NCBI RefSeq assembly: GCF_002243515.1
Contig: NZ_CP022657.1
Coordinates: 1,146,001 to 1,210,000, forward strand
Direction: 5' to 3'
DNA from: Tumebacillus algifaecis
Lineage (GTDB): Bacteria > Bacillota > Bacilli > Tumebacillales > Tumebacillaceae
DNA: 64,000 nucleotides
The position numbers were made by a program, and so were the translations under genes. The notes under the pieces are model-generated. The model was not told the origin of the DNA. It made no database searches and saw only the letters and a program-made list of their open reading frames with translations. Below, piece after piece: positions 25,931 to 34,180 of this stretch; the first letter of the stretch is position 1, and every line of letters starts with the position of its first letter.

Positions 25931-25986
25931 GAACAAATGTTCCTAGAATTAAAGTTTAAGCTTGCAAAAATACGAACATATGTGCT
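25930..25986 (+). promoter_or_regulatory. Two LexA (SOS)-like boxes
   Basis: AGAACAAATGTTCC at 25930-25943 has one mismatch and CGAACATATGTGCT at 25973-25986 has two mismatches to the Bacillus LexA consensus CGAACRNRYGTTYC. The second lies between TTGCAA (25962-25967) and TATTCT (25986-25991), a possible promoter for the 66-aa gene. Confidence 0.5.
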
Positions 25987-26029
25987 ATTCTTGACATGTA
26001 AAGTCGTATTCAAGTGAGGGATTGCTTGC

Positions 26030-26230
26030 ATGAAAAATGCACTTCAAAAAGAACCGATCTACCAGTCTGTGCGCGTGGATGATGGTCCGAAGCTGGTTCT
26101 CGTTGACCGCGGACGCATCCTTGATGAGCTCAAGTTGGGTGAGTTTGATACCCGCACGGTGAAAACGCACCATGGACAGATTTTGTCATGTGTGATGGAA
26201 GCGACTACCTATTATCGCGAAAAAAAATAA
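26030..26230 (+). CDS. Small hypothetical protein, possibly SOS-regulated
   Basis: A 66-aa protein, not recognised. It has no signal peptide or membrane helix; the pattern KLVLVDRGRILDELKLGEFD suggests a compact alpha/beta fold. The ATG follows GTGAGGGATTGCTTGC, a modest ribosome site. Two LexA-like boxes upstream suggest DNA-damage control. The next gene starts 140 bases later and no clear terminator lies between. No known SOS small protein (such as YneA) matches. Confidence 0.55.
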   Translation: MKNALQKEPIYQSVRVDDGPKLVLVDRGRILDELKLGEFDTRTVKTHHGQILSCVMEATTYYREKK

Positions 26231-26369
26231 AGCAAAAGTACATGGTCCGACCGAGACCCGGAGGACGTTATGCAGAGTGTGTCCATGTGACTGTCAGTTG
26301 TTGCTGTACAGTCCGAAGATGGCACGGCTCGCATAGCGTCTTTTTTATTGAAAGGAGCACGTTATCTGC

Positions 26370-26939
26370 ATGACAGCAAAAATGGATAAATGGCATGTTG
26401 TTCTCGATCCCGGACATGGAGGTTCGGAGAGCGGTTTTACTACAGATACGCTGATCGAAAAGGAGATCAACCTCGCGGTCTGCCGCAGGTTGCAAACGAT
26501 ATTGGAAGGGTATGGCGTCGATGTGCTGCTCACTCGCACCGGCGATGTGGACGTATCAGCGGTGAAGCGGGCCGAACTGGCTGCGGCGATGGAGGCCGAT
26601 CTGTTCGTCTCGTGGCACTGCGATTTTTTGACCGATGAAGAGGTCAGCGGCGTGTCGCTGTGGGTCAACGAGAATGTGGATGAGCACTACATGATCGAGT
26701 TTGAACTGATCGGTGATGCGATCGTAGATGCGACCAAGCAGATCATGCTCGGCGTGTTTCAGGACAGCGACAAGGTGTTGTCCTTAGTCGAGGTGCCTGC
26801 CGTGCAGATTCGCGGCGCTTTTTTGTCGAGTGTGCTGGAGCGTGATTGCTGCAAAAACCCAGACTTTTTGCAGGCCCAAGCGCAAGGGGCGGCACGCGGC
26901 ATTATCCGCGTGCTGCAACAGTTGTCCCCCAATGTGTAG
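26370..26939 (+). CDS. Amidase_3-like protein lacking the catalytic Glu
   Basis: A 189-aa protein of the N-acetylmuramoyl-L-alanine amidase (Amidase_3) fold. Zinc-ligand positions are kept: His in VVLDPGHGG, Glu in EKEINLAV and His in FVSWHCD. The segment that holds the catalytic Glu in active enzymes (VLIEGGF in its neighbour) reads VQIRGAF here, with Arg in place of Glu. It may therefore bind peptidoglycan without cutting it. It has no signal peptide. The active paralogue follows 37 bases downstream, then a holin gene. A start at the second Met (residue 5) is possible. Confidence 0.8.
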   Translation: MTAKMDKWHVVLDPGHGGSESGFTTDTLIEKEINLAVCRRLQTILEGYGVDVLLTRTGDVDVSAVKRAELAAAMEADLFVSWHCDFLTDEEVSGVSLWVNENVDEHYMIEFELIGDAIVDATKQIMLGVFQDSDKVLSLVEVPAVQIRGAFLSSVLERDCCKNPDFLQAQAQGAARGIIRVLQQLSPNV

Positions 26940-26976
26940 GTTGGCTGCATAGGAGTAGTGTGAAGGAGGAATGCAA

Positions 26977-27747
26977 ATGCCAAGAATTGTGCTCGACCCT
27001 GGGCATGGCGGCCGCGATCCCGGTGCGGTCGGCAAGCGATTGCGGGAGAAAGATGTAAATTTACAGGCGTGCCTGTATCTGCGTGAGGCACTGCTGCGCG
27101 CCGGATTTCAGGTGCTGATGACGCGGGACAAAGACATTGAGCGGGTGCCGGGCGTGACCGATGCGGTCGATCTGAAGGCACGTGCGATGCTTGCCAACAC
27201 CAATTCGGCCGATCTCTACGTTTCGTGGCACTATGATGCTAGCGTCGATGAAAACGTGCATGGCGTGTCGGTGTGGATTCACCCGTCACAAAAGGACAGA
27301 ACTGCCTATTACAAGGCCGACCTGATCTGTCACCACATCTCGACGGCGACCGGACAGAAGCACCGTGGAGTGTACCTCGGCGATTTTCAGGTGTTGCGCG
27401 ACACGATGATGGATGCGGTGTTGATCGAAGGTGGATTTATCACCAATGCGCTGGAAGAAGCGAAGATGTCGGATGCGCACTTTTTGCAAACACAGGCCGA
27501 AGCGGTCGCAGTCGCGCTGTGTAAAATTTTTGACCGTCCGTATGTGGCACCGATCATGGTGGCACCGAAGAAACCTCGTGTCGATGATCGAGTGACGGTG
27601 AAAGTAAACGGCGCATCACTGGTACAACAGGGGCGCTTAATTGAAGGCAAGACCTATGTGCCAGTGCGCGAGTTGGCCGAGCTGCTCGGCTGTGTGATCG
27701 CTTGGGACTATGATACGCATACGGTCAGCTTAACAAGGGGGGAGTGA
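26977..27747 (+). CDS. N-acetylmuramoyl-L-alanine amidase with C-terminal stalk domain
   Basis: A 256-aa amidase that cleaves the bond between muramic acid and the stem peptide. Catalytic Amidase_3 domain residues 1-175: DPGHGG (His), EKDVNLQA (Glu), VSWHYD (His) and VLIEGGFITN (catalytic Glu). Residues about 205-256 resemble the copper-amine-oxidase-N stalk domain common in Firmicute wall enzymes (GKTYVPVRELAELLG...WDYDTHTVSL). The start at the second ATG (MPRIVLD) has better spacing from GAAGGAGGA. There is no signal peptide, so release probably needs the holin encoded next. Confidence 0.88.
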   Translation: MPRIVLDPGHGGRDPGAVGKRLREKDVNLQACLYLREALLRAGFQVLMTRDKDIERVPGVTDAVDLKARAMLANTNSADLYVSWHYDASVDENVHGVSVWIHPSQKDRTAYYKADLICHHISTATGQKHRGVYLGDFQVLRDTMMDAVLIEGGFITNALEEAKMSDAHFLQTQAEAVAVALCKIFDRPYVAPIMVAPKKPRVDDRVTVKVNGASLVQQGRLIEGKTYVPVRELAELLGCVIAWDYDTHTVSLTRGE

Positions 27748-27756
27748 AAAAATGGA

Positions 27757-28101
27757 GTGGAATCAGCAACCTTTGACATCTCTGTACGAGACGTCCTGCT
27801 TATGGGGTTGGAACTGGGTTTGTTCGTCCTTCTCGTGGTACTCTATCGGTGGAAATTAAAAGCGCTCGGCTATTACCGTACAACGATGAGCGTCAGACAG
27901 CGTGAATGGCTGAATTTGATCGGAAGGGAGGCCTTTCATTACGCTGAGCGGGCGTTTACTCATTACGACGGACCGGCCAAGCTGAACGAAGCGGTAAAAT
28001 ACGTGCTGGAGCGTAGCGATCAACAAGGTGTGGAAGTGACATACCCGGAGATCCGCGCTGTCATCGAAAAGGCGAAGGCCGAAATGGTGCTTAGCAAATA
28101 G
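27757..28101 (+). CDS. LL-H family holin-like protein
   Basis: A 114-aa protein with one N-terminal transmembrane helix (VLLMGLELGLFVLLVVLY) and a basic/helical C-terminal part of the phage LL-H holin family type (IGREAFHYAERAF, KLNEAVKYVLERSDQQGVEV, EIRAVIEKAKAEM). The GTG start lies after GGGGGGAGTGAAAAAATGGA; an overlapping ATG is in another frame. Coming directly after two amidase genes, it completes a lysis-type cassette, although no other phage genes are nearby. It probably exports or releases the amidase (inference). Confidence 0.75.
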   Translation: MESATFDISVRDVLLMGLELGLFVLLVVLYRWKLKALGYYRTTMSVRQREWLNLIGREAFHYAERAFTHYDGPAKLNEAVKYVLERSDQQGVEVTYPEIRAVIEKAKAEMVLSK

Positions 28102-28103
28102 CA

Positions 28104-28135
28104 AGAGACACACCGCGCGGTGTGTCTCTTTTTTG
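28104..28135. terminator. Bidirectional terminator
   Basis: AGAGACACACCGC/GCGGTGTGTCTCT is a perfect stem followed by T on the plus strand, between convergent genes. Confidence 0.9.
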
Positions 28136-28140
28136 TTGCT

Positions 28141-28803
28141 TTAAAACGAGTTGCTCAAGACGGTCAGGAAATCGTTCATAAACGGCGCCATGTCCCCGCC
28201 GCGCGAGATGAAGTGCTTGTAACCGCTGAGCCGTTGAGTCACCTCGAGATTGCCTGTGACGTAGACCTTTTGGACATGCGGCAACGATTGTTTGACCGTA
28301 CTTTCGACCTTGCGTTTCAAGGAATCTGAGATCGTACCGGAGATCGAAGAACGCGGACCTTCTCGTGTCGCAGCGTTGCTGCGAATTCCTTCGGTTTGCA
28401 ACTGCTCCACCGTCATTCCGGCTGCCGATTTGGGGTTGGACGTAGTGCCCCAAGGGCTTTCTCCACGAAAGGAATCTTGCTTGATTTGCGCATCGGGAAT
28501 TCGTTCATTGCCGATGCTGGTCAAGCCGACATAGGCGTGACCGTTGTAGACCAGGACGGTCGTGTTTTGGATGCCCGGATGCTGATTCAAGCGCTGTGCC
28601 AATTCGTTCGCGGCGAGAATGCCGTTGCTTTGCGCATCATTCATCAGCCGCTCCGTGCCTAATTGCGCATTGCGAGATTGAATGGTAGCGCCGCCGCTAT
28701 CGTGTGCACGATCGGGAAGCGCTTGCTGGCCACAGCCCCAAAGACCTGTGGCGACGAAGGAAAGCAAACACACAGCGGACAACCCGTTGCGCCAGGACTT
28801 CAT
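28141..28803 (-). CDS. YhcN/YlaJ-family sporulation lipoprotein
   Basis: A 220-aa lipoprotein. The signal peptide ends in a lipobox (SFVATGLWGC, the Cys near residue 24). The C-terminal half matches the YhcN/YlaJ domain: ANELAQRLNQHPGIQNTTVL, YNGHAYVGL and VKQSLPHVQKVYVTGN. Such proteins are made in the forespore and lie in the spore inner membrane, affecting germination or outgrowth. The start MKSWRN follows GAGGAGGTTTTGCAAG; a six-codon upstream extension is rejected. Monocistronic on the minus strand. Confidence 0.88.
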   Translation of the reverse strand: MKSWRNGLSAVCLLSFVATGLWGCGQQALPDRAHDSGGATIQSRNAQLGTERLMNDAQSNGILAANELAQRLNQHPGIQNTTVLVYNGHAYVGLTSIGNERIPDAQIKQDSFRGESPWGTTSNPKSAAGMTVEQLQTEGIRSNAATREGPRSSISGTISDSLKRKVESTVKQSLPHVQKVYVTGNLEVTQRLSGYKHFISRGGDMAPFMNDFLTVLSNSF

Positions 28804-28843
28804 CTTGCAAAACCTCCTCACAGCAGGCGTTTACATGCTGCAC

Positions 28844-30073
28844 TTAGCATCTGTCGCTCCGTTCGCTTTCATGAGCGGGAACGTTTGGGGACTTGCCTTG
28901 TTTTTGTAAAGCTTCGCAGATGCGGTCGATCCCTTTAACCACATTTTCATAGTTGGTGGTCAGTGACAGCCGGACATAGCGATCACCTGTGCTGCCAAAT
29001 GCGGTCCCTGGCGCCACCACCACACGGTACTCCTCCAACAGGTGATCGGCAAACTGCTCGCCGTTCAGGTTGGCTGGCGTCGGTACCCAGAGGTAGACGG
29101 TGCCTTGTGGTGGATGTACATCCCAGCCGATCTCTTTGAACTTTTGCAAGGCGTAACTCATGCGGCGCTTGTACTCTTCACGCTGCTCGTGCGGGAAGGA
29201 AGAGCGAGTGATCTCGGTGAGCGCCGTGACCCCTGCAAATTGAATCGGTGCAAAGATGCCGGAGTTGATGTGGCTTTGCACGACGAGCAAGGAATTGATC
29301 ACCTCTTGGTTGCCGATGGCGGCGCCCAAACGCCAGCCTGCCATATTGAACGTTTTAGAAAACGTGATGAACTCCACGCCGACATCCTTGCCGCCTGCAT
29401 ATTCGAGGAGGCTTTTCGGTTTGTTGGCCGAATCGTAATACACTTCGCTGTAGGCATGGTCATAGCAGAGCAAAATTTGATGCGCTTTACAAAAAGCGAT
29501 CGTTTTTTCCATAAAATCGGGCGGTGCAAAGACGCCCGTCGGATTGTTCGGATAGTTGAGGAACAAAAGTTTTGCCCGCCGTTTGGTCTCGTCATCAAGC
29601 CCTTCGAGGTCGGGCAGATAGCCATTTTCTTTGGTCAAAGGCAGCCGCACGACCTCGCCGCCCGCAAAAAAGATGCCATCGTTATAGGCTGGAAAAGACG
29701 GATCGGGTACGAGACCGACGTCTCCTGCCGAGACATAGGCGAGCGAGATGTGAAAGAGCCCTTCTTTCGAACCGAGCAGTGCGATCACTTCCGTTTCCGG
29801 GTCGATCTCGATGCCGTATCGTTCGCGGTACCATTTGGCCACATGCTCGCGGAAGAACAGCGAGCCTTTGAAGGCCGGATAGTGATGGTTTTCCGGGTCG
29901 GCTGCCGTCTCTTGCAAGCGTTTGACGACCGCATCTGGCGTCGGATGATCGGGGTCCGCTTTGCCAAAATCGACAATATCTTGCACGCCCGATTCGCGCA
30001 GTCGGAACACCCGCTCATCGAGGCGGGCGAATATGTAGGGGGGCAGGCCCTTTAATTTGTCAGCTTTTAGCAT
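28844..30073 (-). CDS. Class I/II aminotransferase (LL-diaminopimelate aminotransferase-like)
   Basis: A 409-aa PLP-dependent aminotransferase of fold type I. The PLP-binding Lys is in FITFSKTFNMAGWRLG, and cofactor contacts include NYPNNPTGV and YDHAYSEV. The pattern FPAYNDGIFFAGGEVVRLPL is close to the LL-diaminopimelate/DapL-like subgroup used for amino acid or lysine-pathway keto acids. The substrate is not certain; a general aromatic or alanine aminotransferase is possible. The start ATG follows GAGGAGGAGACAGAC. Monocistronic. Confidence 0.82.
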   Translation of the reverse strand: MLKADKLKGLPPYIFARLDERVFRLRESGVQDIVDFGKADPDHPTPDAVVKRLQETAADPENHHYPAFKGSLFFREHVAKWYRERYGIEIDPETEVIALLGSKEGLFHISLAYVSAGDVGLVPDPSFPAYNDGIFFAGGEVVRLPLTKENGYLPDLEGLDDETKRRAKLLFLNYPNNPTGVFAPPDFMEKTIAFCKAHQILLCYDHAYSEVYYDSANKPKSLLEYAGGKDVGVEFITFSKTFNMAGWRLGAAIGNQEVINSLLVVQSHINSGIFAPIQFAGVTALTEITRSSFPHEQREEYKRRMSYALQKFKEIGWDVHPPQGTVYLWVPTPANLNGEQFADHLLEEYRVVVAPGTAFGSTGDRYVRLSLTTNYENVVKGIDRICEALQKQGKSPNVPAHESERSDRC

Positions 30074-30132
30074 GTCTGTCTCCTCCTCAGGATTGTTCTC
30101 AAGTAGCCTTCCCTAATCTGGATGATTTCTTG

Positions 30133-30208
30133 TTGACAGCCGATCTCTTTTGCAGGTAATCTAGAGACAGGAGTTAAACAAACGTTTGATTAAAACAATC
30201 GTTTAGAT
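30133..30208 (+). promoter_or_regulatory. Promoter and TetR-type operator of the permease/TetR operon
   Basis: TTGACA (30133-30138) and TAATCT (30157-30162) with 18-base spacing. Downstream at 30177-30208 lies an imperfect inverted repeat (AAACG...CGTTT arms), a plausible site for the TetR protein of the same operon. Confidence 0.5.
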
Positions 30209-30221
30209 GAGGTGGATGAAG

Positions 30222-31355
30222 ATGGGACGTACGCTTGGGCTGTTTTTTAAGCAAAAAACGACGATTATCGGATTGATCACGATGTTGCTTTTCCAGTTGA
30301 TCTTTGCGGTGGTCTGGATGAACGGATATGATGATGTGACCGCGCGGATGGATCAGATGAACATCGGCGTGATCAGTGAGGACGCTGTGACAGGCGCGGA
30401 AATTGCAAAGCATCTGGTGTCGAGCTTACCGTTTCGCATGCATGATCTTGCATCTGTCGAAGAGGGGAATGAAAAATTGAACGCCCGCGAACTGCAGGCG
30501 GTGATTCACATCCCAGCCGATTTTTCAGCACAGCTACAAAAACAGGGTGGAAAGACAGAAATTGAAGTGCTGGTCAATGAATCGAATCCGGCGATGGTAA
30601 AAAGCGTCGGACAGCAGGTGTTGGGCGAAGTGACGAAGAATGTTAATGAACAGGTAACCCAAACATCAATCGTGGCGGCGCTCGGCCAGATGCGCGTACC
30701 TGCTGAACAGGCGCAGGCGTTGGCTTCCGGTGTGACTGGACGTGTTACAGGCACGTATACGGCGCTCAACCCGATTTCTAATTTTGCTTTGCAGATGGTC
30801 CCGATGATGGTTGTGCTCGCTTCCTATGTCGGCGGGATGCTCCTGTCGATGCAATTGACAGCATCAGCATCGATGATTGCGGGACAGACCAATCGCTGGA
30901 TGCGCTTTCTGGCCCGTCAGATCATCGGCGCTGGGGCAGCTGTGCTCGTCGGATTTATCGCCACATCGATTCTCTATCTGTTTGATGTGGAGCCGGCGGC
31001 TGGATTTTGGTCTTTGTGCGGATTCTTGATCTTGACTTTGTTCGCGTTTATCTCTTTTGCACAGATGTTTTTATTTCTGTTCGGACAGGCGGGCATGCTG
31101 TTTAATATCGTCGCCTTGTCGCTTCAACTCGCAACCTCTGGCACGATGTTGCCGCGCGAGCTTTTGTCTGACACCTTTTATGCAATCGGGAATTACCTTC
31201 CGGCTACGTATGCGGTGCTTGGCAATATGAACTTGTTGTTTGGCGGCACGGGAACGAGCGGAGCAGTCTCCAGCTTGCTGTGGATCATGGTGGCATCGCT
31301 CGGCGTGTCTGTGATCGGCGTGTTGATTCATCGAGACCCTTCGGCTAAGAGATGA
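30222..31355 (+). CDS. ABC-2-type permease (YhgE/DrrB-like)
   Basis: A 377-aa membrane protein. It has an N-terminal transmembrane helix (TIIGLITMLLFQLIFAVVW), an extracytoplasmic domain of about 160 residues, then five C-terminal helices in the ABC-2 arrangement (for example MVPMMVVLASYVGGMLLSM and WMRFLARQIIGAGAAVLVGF). No ATPase gene is adjacent. The ATG closest to a proper GAGG spacing is the third of three in-frame candidates. It is the first gene of a same-strand run with a TetR regulator, so it is probably a drug or stress-induced exporter component. Confidence 0.75.
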   Translation: MGRTLGLFFKQKTTIIGLITMLLFQLIFAVVWMNGYDDVTARMDQMNIGVISEDAVTGAEIAKHLVSSLPFRMHDLASVEEGNEKLNARELQAVIHIPADFSAQLQKQGGKTEIEVLVNESNPAMVKSVGQQVLGEVTKNVNEQVTQTSIVAALGQMRVPAEQAQALASGVTGRVTGTYTALNPISNFALQMVPMMVVLASYVGGMLLSMQLTASASMIAGQTNRWMRFLARQIIGAGAAVLVGFIATSILYLFDVEPAAGFWSLCGFLILTLFAFISFAQMFLFLFGQAGMLFNIVALSLQLATSGTMLPRELLSDTFYAIGNYLPATYAVLGNMNLLFGGTGTSGAVSSLLWIMVASLGVSVIGVLIHRDPSAKR

Positions 31356-31380
31356 TCAGATCAGAAGGTTGTGGTAGCAA

Positions 31381-31992
31381 ATGAGTGAAACTGTGAAAAC
31401 AAAAATCCTCGATGCGGCGAAGCGCCTTTTTGCAGAAAAGGGCTTTGAAGCCACATCGGTGCGTCAAATATGTGAGGAGGCAGGGGCCAATGTGGCACTT
31501 GTCTCTTATCATTTCGGTGGTAAAGAGAAATTGCTGTTTGCCGTGCTCGAGTCTGCATTCCCTGGACCTGAAATCTTTGGGAAAGTTGATGCGATTGAAG
31601 ATCCAGTGGAGCGGTTGAGCCAATATATCGCAGGCTACATGGACTGGATGCGGCAGGAAGATGAAGTCCATAAAATTTTGATGCAGGAAATTATGGTGAA
31701 GTCGGATCGGCATCACCAAGTAGGGCGCTATCCGATTTTGTTTTGGCAGCGTCTGTATCGGACGATGCTCGAAGGGCAGCAGCTGGGCGTCTTTCAGTTT
31801 GTCTCGATCAAATCGGCGATGTTGCAGACGATGGGGGCGCTGTTGTACCCGAAGATGGCTCCAGCCTTTGTGATGGAACTGTTTGACGATGAAGGGTTGT
31901 CCGACGAAGAGCTCGTGCAGGCGAGGCAGCAATATATATTGCGTGGGCTTGGTGTACACCCTACGGAGAGCGGACGAGGCGGTGAAGCATGA
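31381..31992 (+). CDS. TetR-family regulator (CecR-like)
   Basis: A 203-aa regulator. The N-terminal HTH is TKILDAAKRLFAEKGFEATS, VRQICEEAGANVALVSYHFG and GKEKLLFAVL. The C-terminal domain resembles the CecR/DUF1956 group (PVERLSQYIAGYMDWMRQED). It sits 25 bases after the permease gene, so it probably controls it through the inverted repeat upstream. Its last four bases overlap rnhA (ATGA), tying a housekeeping gene to the regulated operon. Confidence 0.88.
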   Translation: MSETVKTKILDAAKRLFAEKGFEATSVRQICEEAGANVALVSYHFGGKEKLLFAVLESAFPGPEIFGKVDAIEDPVERLSQYIAGYMDWMRQEDEVHKILMQEIMVKSDRHHQVGRYPILFWQRLYRTMLEGQQLGVFQFVSIKSAMLQTMGALLYPKMAPAFVMELFDDEGLSDEELVQARQQYILRGLGVHPTESGRGGEA

Positions 31993-32420
31993 AGGAAGTC
32001 GTGATTTATACGGACGGTGCCTGCTCGGGCAATCCAGGGCCAGGCGGTTATGGCGCGGTGCTGATGGCAGGCGAGCATCGCAAGGAGATTTCCGGAGGAG
32101 AGCGGGAAACGACCAATCAGCGCATGGAATTGCTGGCTGTCATCGAGGCGCTGAAGCTGTTGAAATATCCCTGCAAAGTGGATGTGTACAGTGACAGCGC
32201 CTATTTGATCAACTGTTTTAAGTCGCGCTGGTATGTGAATTGGGAAAAGAACGGTTGGCTCAACTCGCAAAAGCAGCCGGTCGCCAACCGCGATCTGTGG
32301 GAAGAGTTGCTGCGGTACTATCGGACGCATCAAATACAGTTTGTCAAAGTGAAAGGGCATAGCGGTGACCACTGGAATGAGCGCTGTGATCAGTTGGCGC
32401 GGGCGGCCGTGCCGAGGTAA
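31989..32420 (+). CDS. rnhA: Ribonuclease HI
   Basis: A 143-aa RNase H type 1 that degrades the RNA strand of RNA-DNA hybrids. The DEDD catalytic set is visible: Asp in IYTDGACSGNPG, Glu in NQRMELLAVIEAL, Asp in DVYSDSAY and Asp near the end (NERCDQLA). The basic handle region (KSRWYVNWEKNGWLNSQ) is present, as in the Escherichia coli enzyme. Its start overlaps the TetR stop. It is the third gene of a five-gene run. Confidence 0.95.
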   Translation: MKEVVIYTDGACSGNPGPGGYGAVLMAGEHRKEISGGERETTNQRMELLAVIEALKLLKYPCKVDVYSDSAYLINCFKSRWYVNWEKNGWLNSQKQPVANRDLWEELLRYYRTHQIQFVKVKGHSGDHWNERCDQLARAAVPR

Positions 32421-32435
32421 GGATGTGAGGTTTGG

Positions 32436-33590
32436 ATGGGCAAGCATGAGATCGACAAGGAAACGATTGCTCAGATCGGTGAGGAACTGGGCATCGACGG
32501 GATCGGCGTGACGACTGCGGAGCCATTTCATGATGTGTACGAGCATCTGGTCATGTATCGAGAGTCGGGGCATGAGTCTGGATTCGAACATGGTGTGTTG
32601 GAAGAGCGGGTCGATCCGAAAACTTTTTTCCCGGAAGCGAAGTCGATCGTGGCGATTGCGATGGCCTATCGCACCGAAAAGTATGCCGGTCAGAAAAAGC
32701 CGGAAGGTCTGCGCGGTCAAATGTCTGTCTACGCGTGGGGGATGGACTATCATAAGGTGCTGAAGCAGAAGCTGGAGCTGTTGGTAGCGCGCTTGGAAGT
32801 GGAAGTCGGGCGGCCGATCGTCGTTCACAATTCGGTCGATACCGGGCCGTTGGTCGATCGGGCCGTGGCGCAGCGGGCGGGGATTGGCTGGGTGGGCAAA
32901 AACTGTTCGCTGATCACCGAAAAGCACGGTTCGTGGGTCTTTCTCGGTCAACTGGTTTGTGATGTTGACATCGAGCCGAACGAGCCTAGTTTATTGCCGC
33001 AATGTGCGGATTGTCCCGACCTGTGTCTGAAAGCCTGTCCGACCAAAGCGTTGGTCAACCCCTTTCAGACCGACTCAAGCAAGTGTTTATCTTACATCAC
33101 CCAGATGAAAGGGCTGATCCCCGAAGAGTATCGGGCCAAGCTCGGACGTCGGTTGTGGGGGTGTGACACCTGTCAGGTGGTCTGCCCGAAGAACAAGGAC
33201 GTGGCTTTTGGGACGGCGATCGAGTTCGACCCGGAGCCGGAATTTGCGTTTCCCGACCTGATGCATCTGTTGGAGCTGTCAAACAAGCAATTTCGCCGTG
33301 AGTTTGGCGAGTCGGCGGCCGCTTGGCGCGGTGCGAAGGTGATGCAGCGCAATGCGATCATCGCCCTTGGCAACATGCGTGAGAAAGCAGCATTGCCGAA
33401 ACTGCTTTCGATGTTACAGCAGGATGAGCGGCCGGAGATTCGGGGGACGATTGCGTGGGCCTTGCGTAAGATCGACGCTGAGGGCACTTGTGAGGCTGTA
33501 GCGGAGGCGTTTGAACGGGAGACGGAGGATGAGGTCAAGCAAGAGATGGCATGGGCTGTGAAGCTTAGAGAAGGGGGAGCGGAAGCATGA
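32436..33590 (+). CDS. queG: Epoxyqueuosine reductase QueG with HEAT-like tail
   Basis: A 384-aa cobalamin- and Fe-S-dependent enzyme that makes queuosine in tRNA from epoxyqueuosine. Two ferredoxin-type clusters are visible: CADCPDLCLKACPTKAL (first Cys near residue 190) and CDTCQVVCPKN (near residue 243). The cobalamin-binding part comes before (NSVDTGPLVDRAVAQRAGIG, WVGKNCSLI). The last 75 residues carry HEAT-like repeats (EIRGTIAWALRKID). The start ATG follows AAGGATGTGAGGTTTGG. It overlaps the DUF523 gene by four bases. Confidence 0.94.
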   Translation: MGKHEIDKETIAQIGEELGIDGIGVTTAEPFHDVYEHLVMYRESGHESGFEHGVLEERVDPKTFFPEAKSIVAIAMAYRTEKYAGQKKPEGLRGQMSVYAWGMDYHKVLKQKLELLVARLEVEVGRPIVVHNSVDTGPLVDRAVAQRAGIGWVGKNCSLITEKHGSWVFLGQLVCDVDIEPNEPSLLPQCADCPDLCLKACPTKALVNPFQTDSSKCLSYITQMKGLIPEEYRAKLGRRLWGCDTCQVVCPKNKDVAFGTAIEFDPEPEFAFPDLMHLLELSNKQFRREFGESAAAWRGAKVMQRNAIIALGNMREKAALPKLLSMLQQDERPEIRGTIAWALRKIDAEGTCEAVAEAFERETEDEVKQEMAWAVKLREGGAEA

Positions 33591-34051
33591 AAGTGATCAG
33601 CGCTTGTTTGGTGGGGTGTCAGTGCCGTTATGACGGAGACGACAATTTGATTCCTGCATTTCAGCAGATGGTCGAGCAGGGCGAGGCGGTGTTTGTCTGT
33701 CCAGAACAGCTTGGCGGCTTGTCCACACCGCGCCCGCCCGCCGAAATTGTAGGCGGCACAGGCGAGGATGTGCTCGACGGCAAAGCAAAAGTGCTGACCA
33801 ACCAAGGTGTAGATGTGACCGATCAGTTTTTGAAAGGTGCACAGCAGGCGCTGAAAATGGCTCAATTGGTTGGGGCACAAGAAGCGATTTTAAAGGAGCG
33901 GAGCCCTTCCTGCGGCTCGGCGCTCGTCTATGACGGCACCTTCTCAGGTGACAAACGACCGGGGGATGGTGTGACGTCAGCGCTGTTAAAGCGACATGGC
34001 ATCGCCGTCTTTTCGGAAGAGACCTACGCGAACAAGGATCGTCAAAAGTAG
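33587..34051 (+). CDS. DUF523 family protein
   Basis: A 154-aa cytosolic protein of the DUF523 family. Conserved features are ISACLVGCQCRYDGDDN at the N terminus, CPEQLGGLSTPRPPAEI, and AILKERSPSCGSALVYDGTF; the four Cys suggest a metal or thiol site. Function unknown. It is coupled to queG by ATGA overlap and ends the operon before a strong bidirectional terminator. Confidence 0.88.
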   Translation: MKVISACLVGCQCRYDGDDNLIPAFQQMVEQGEAVFVCPEQLGGLSTPRPPAEIVGGTGEDVLDGKAKVLTNQGVDVTDQFLKGAQQALKMAQLVGAQEAILKERSPSCGSALVYDGTFSGDKRPGDGVTSALLKRHGIAVFSEETYANKDRQK

Positions 34052-34155
34052 GTCTGGTTGTTGCATACGACACATTCCGCCCCGACCTGCTTGGGGCACA
34101 TCTTGCTCGATGGTAATTGACGCAACTCGATCAAGATGGGAAGGTGACATGGATC

Positions 34156-34180
34156 GGCTGACCAATTGGTCGGCTTTTTT
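34156..34180. terminator. Bidirectional terminator
   Basis: GGCTGACCA/TGGTCGGC stem with T run, ending at the stop codon of the convergent CotS-like gene. Confidence 0.85.

Noticed and set aside
25930..26230. Toxin-antitoxin module for the 66-aa gene
   Set aside because: Only one small gene is present; no partner gene overlaps or adjoins it.
26370..28101. Prophage remnant
   Set aside because: Amidase and holin genes alone; no integrase, terminase, capsid or tail genes around, and flanks are housekeeping genes.
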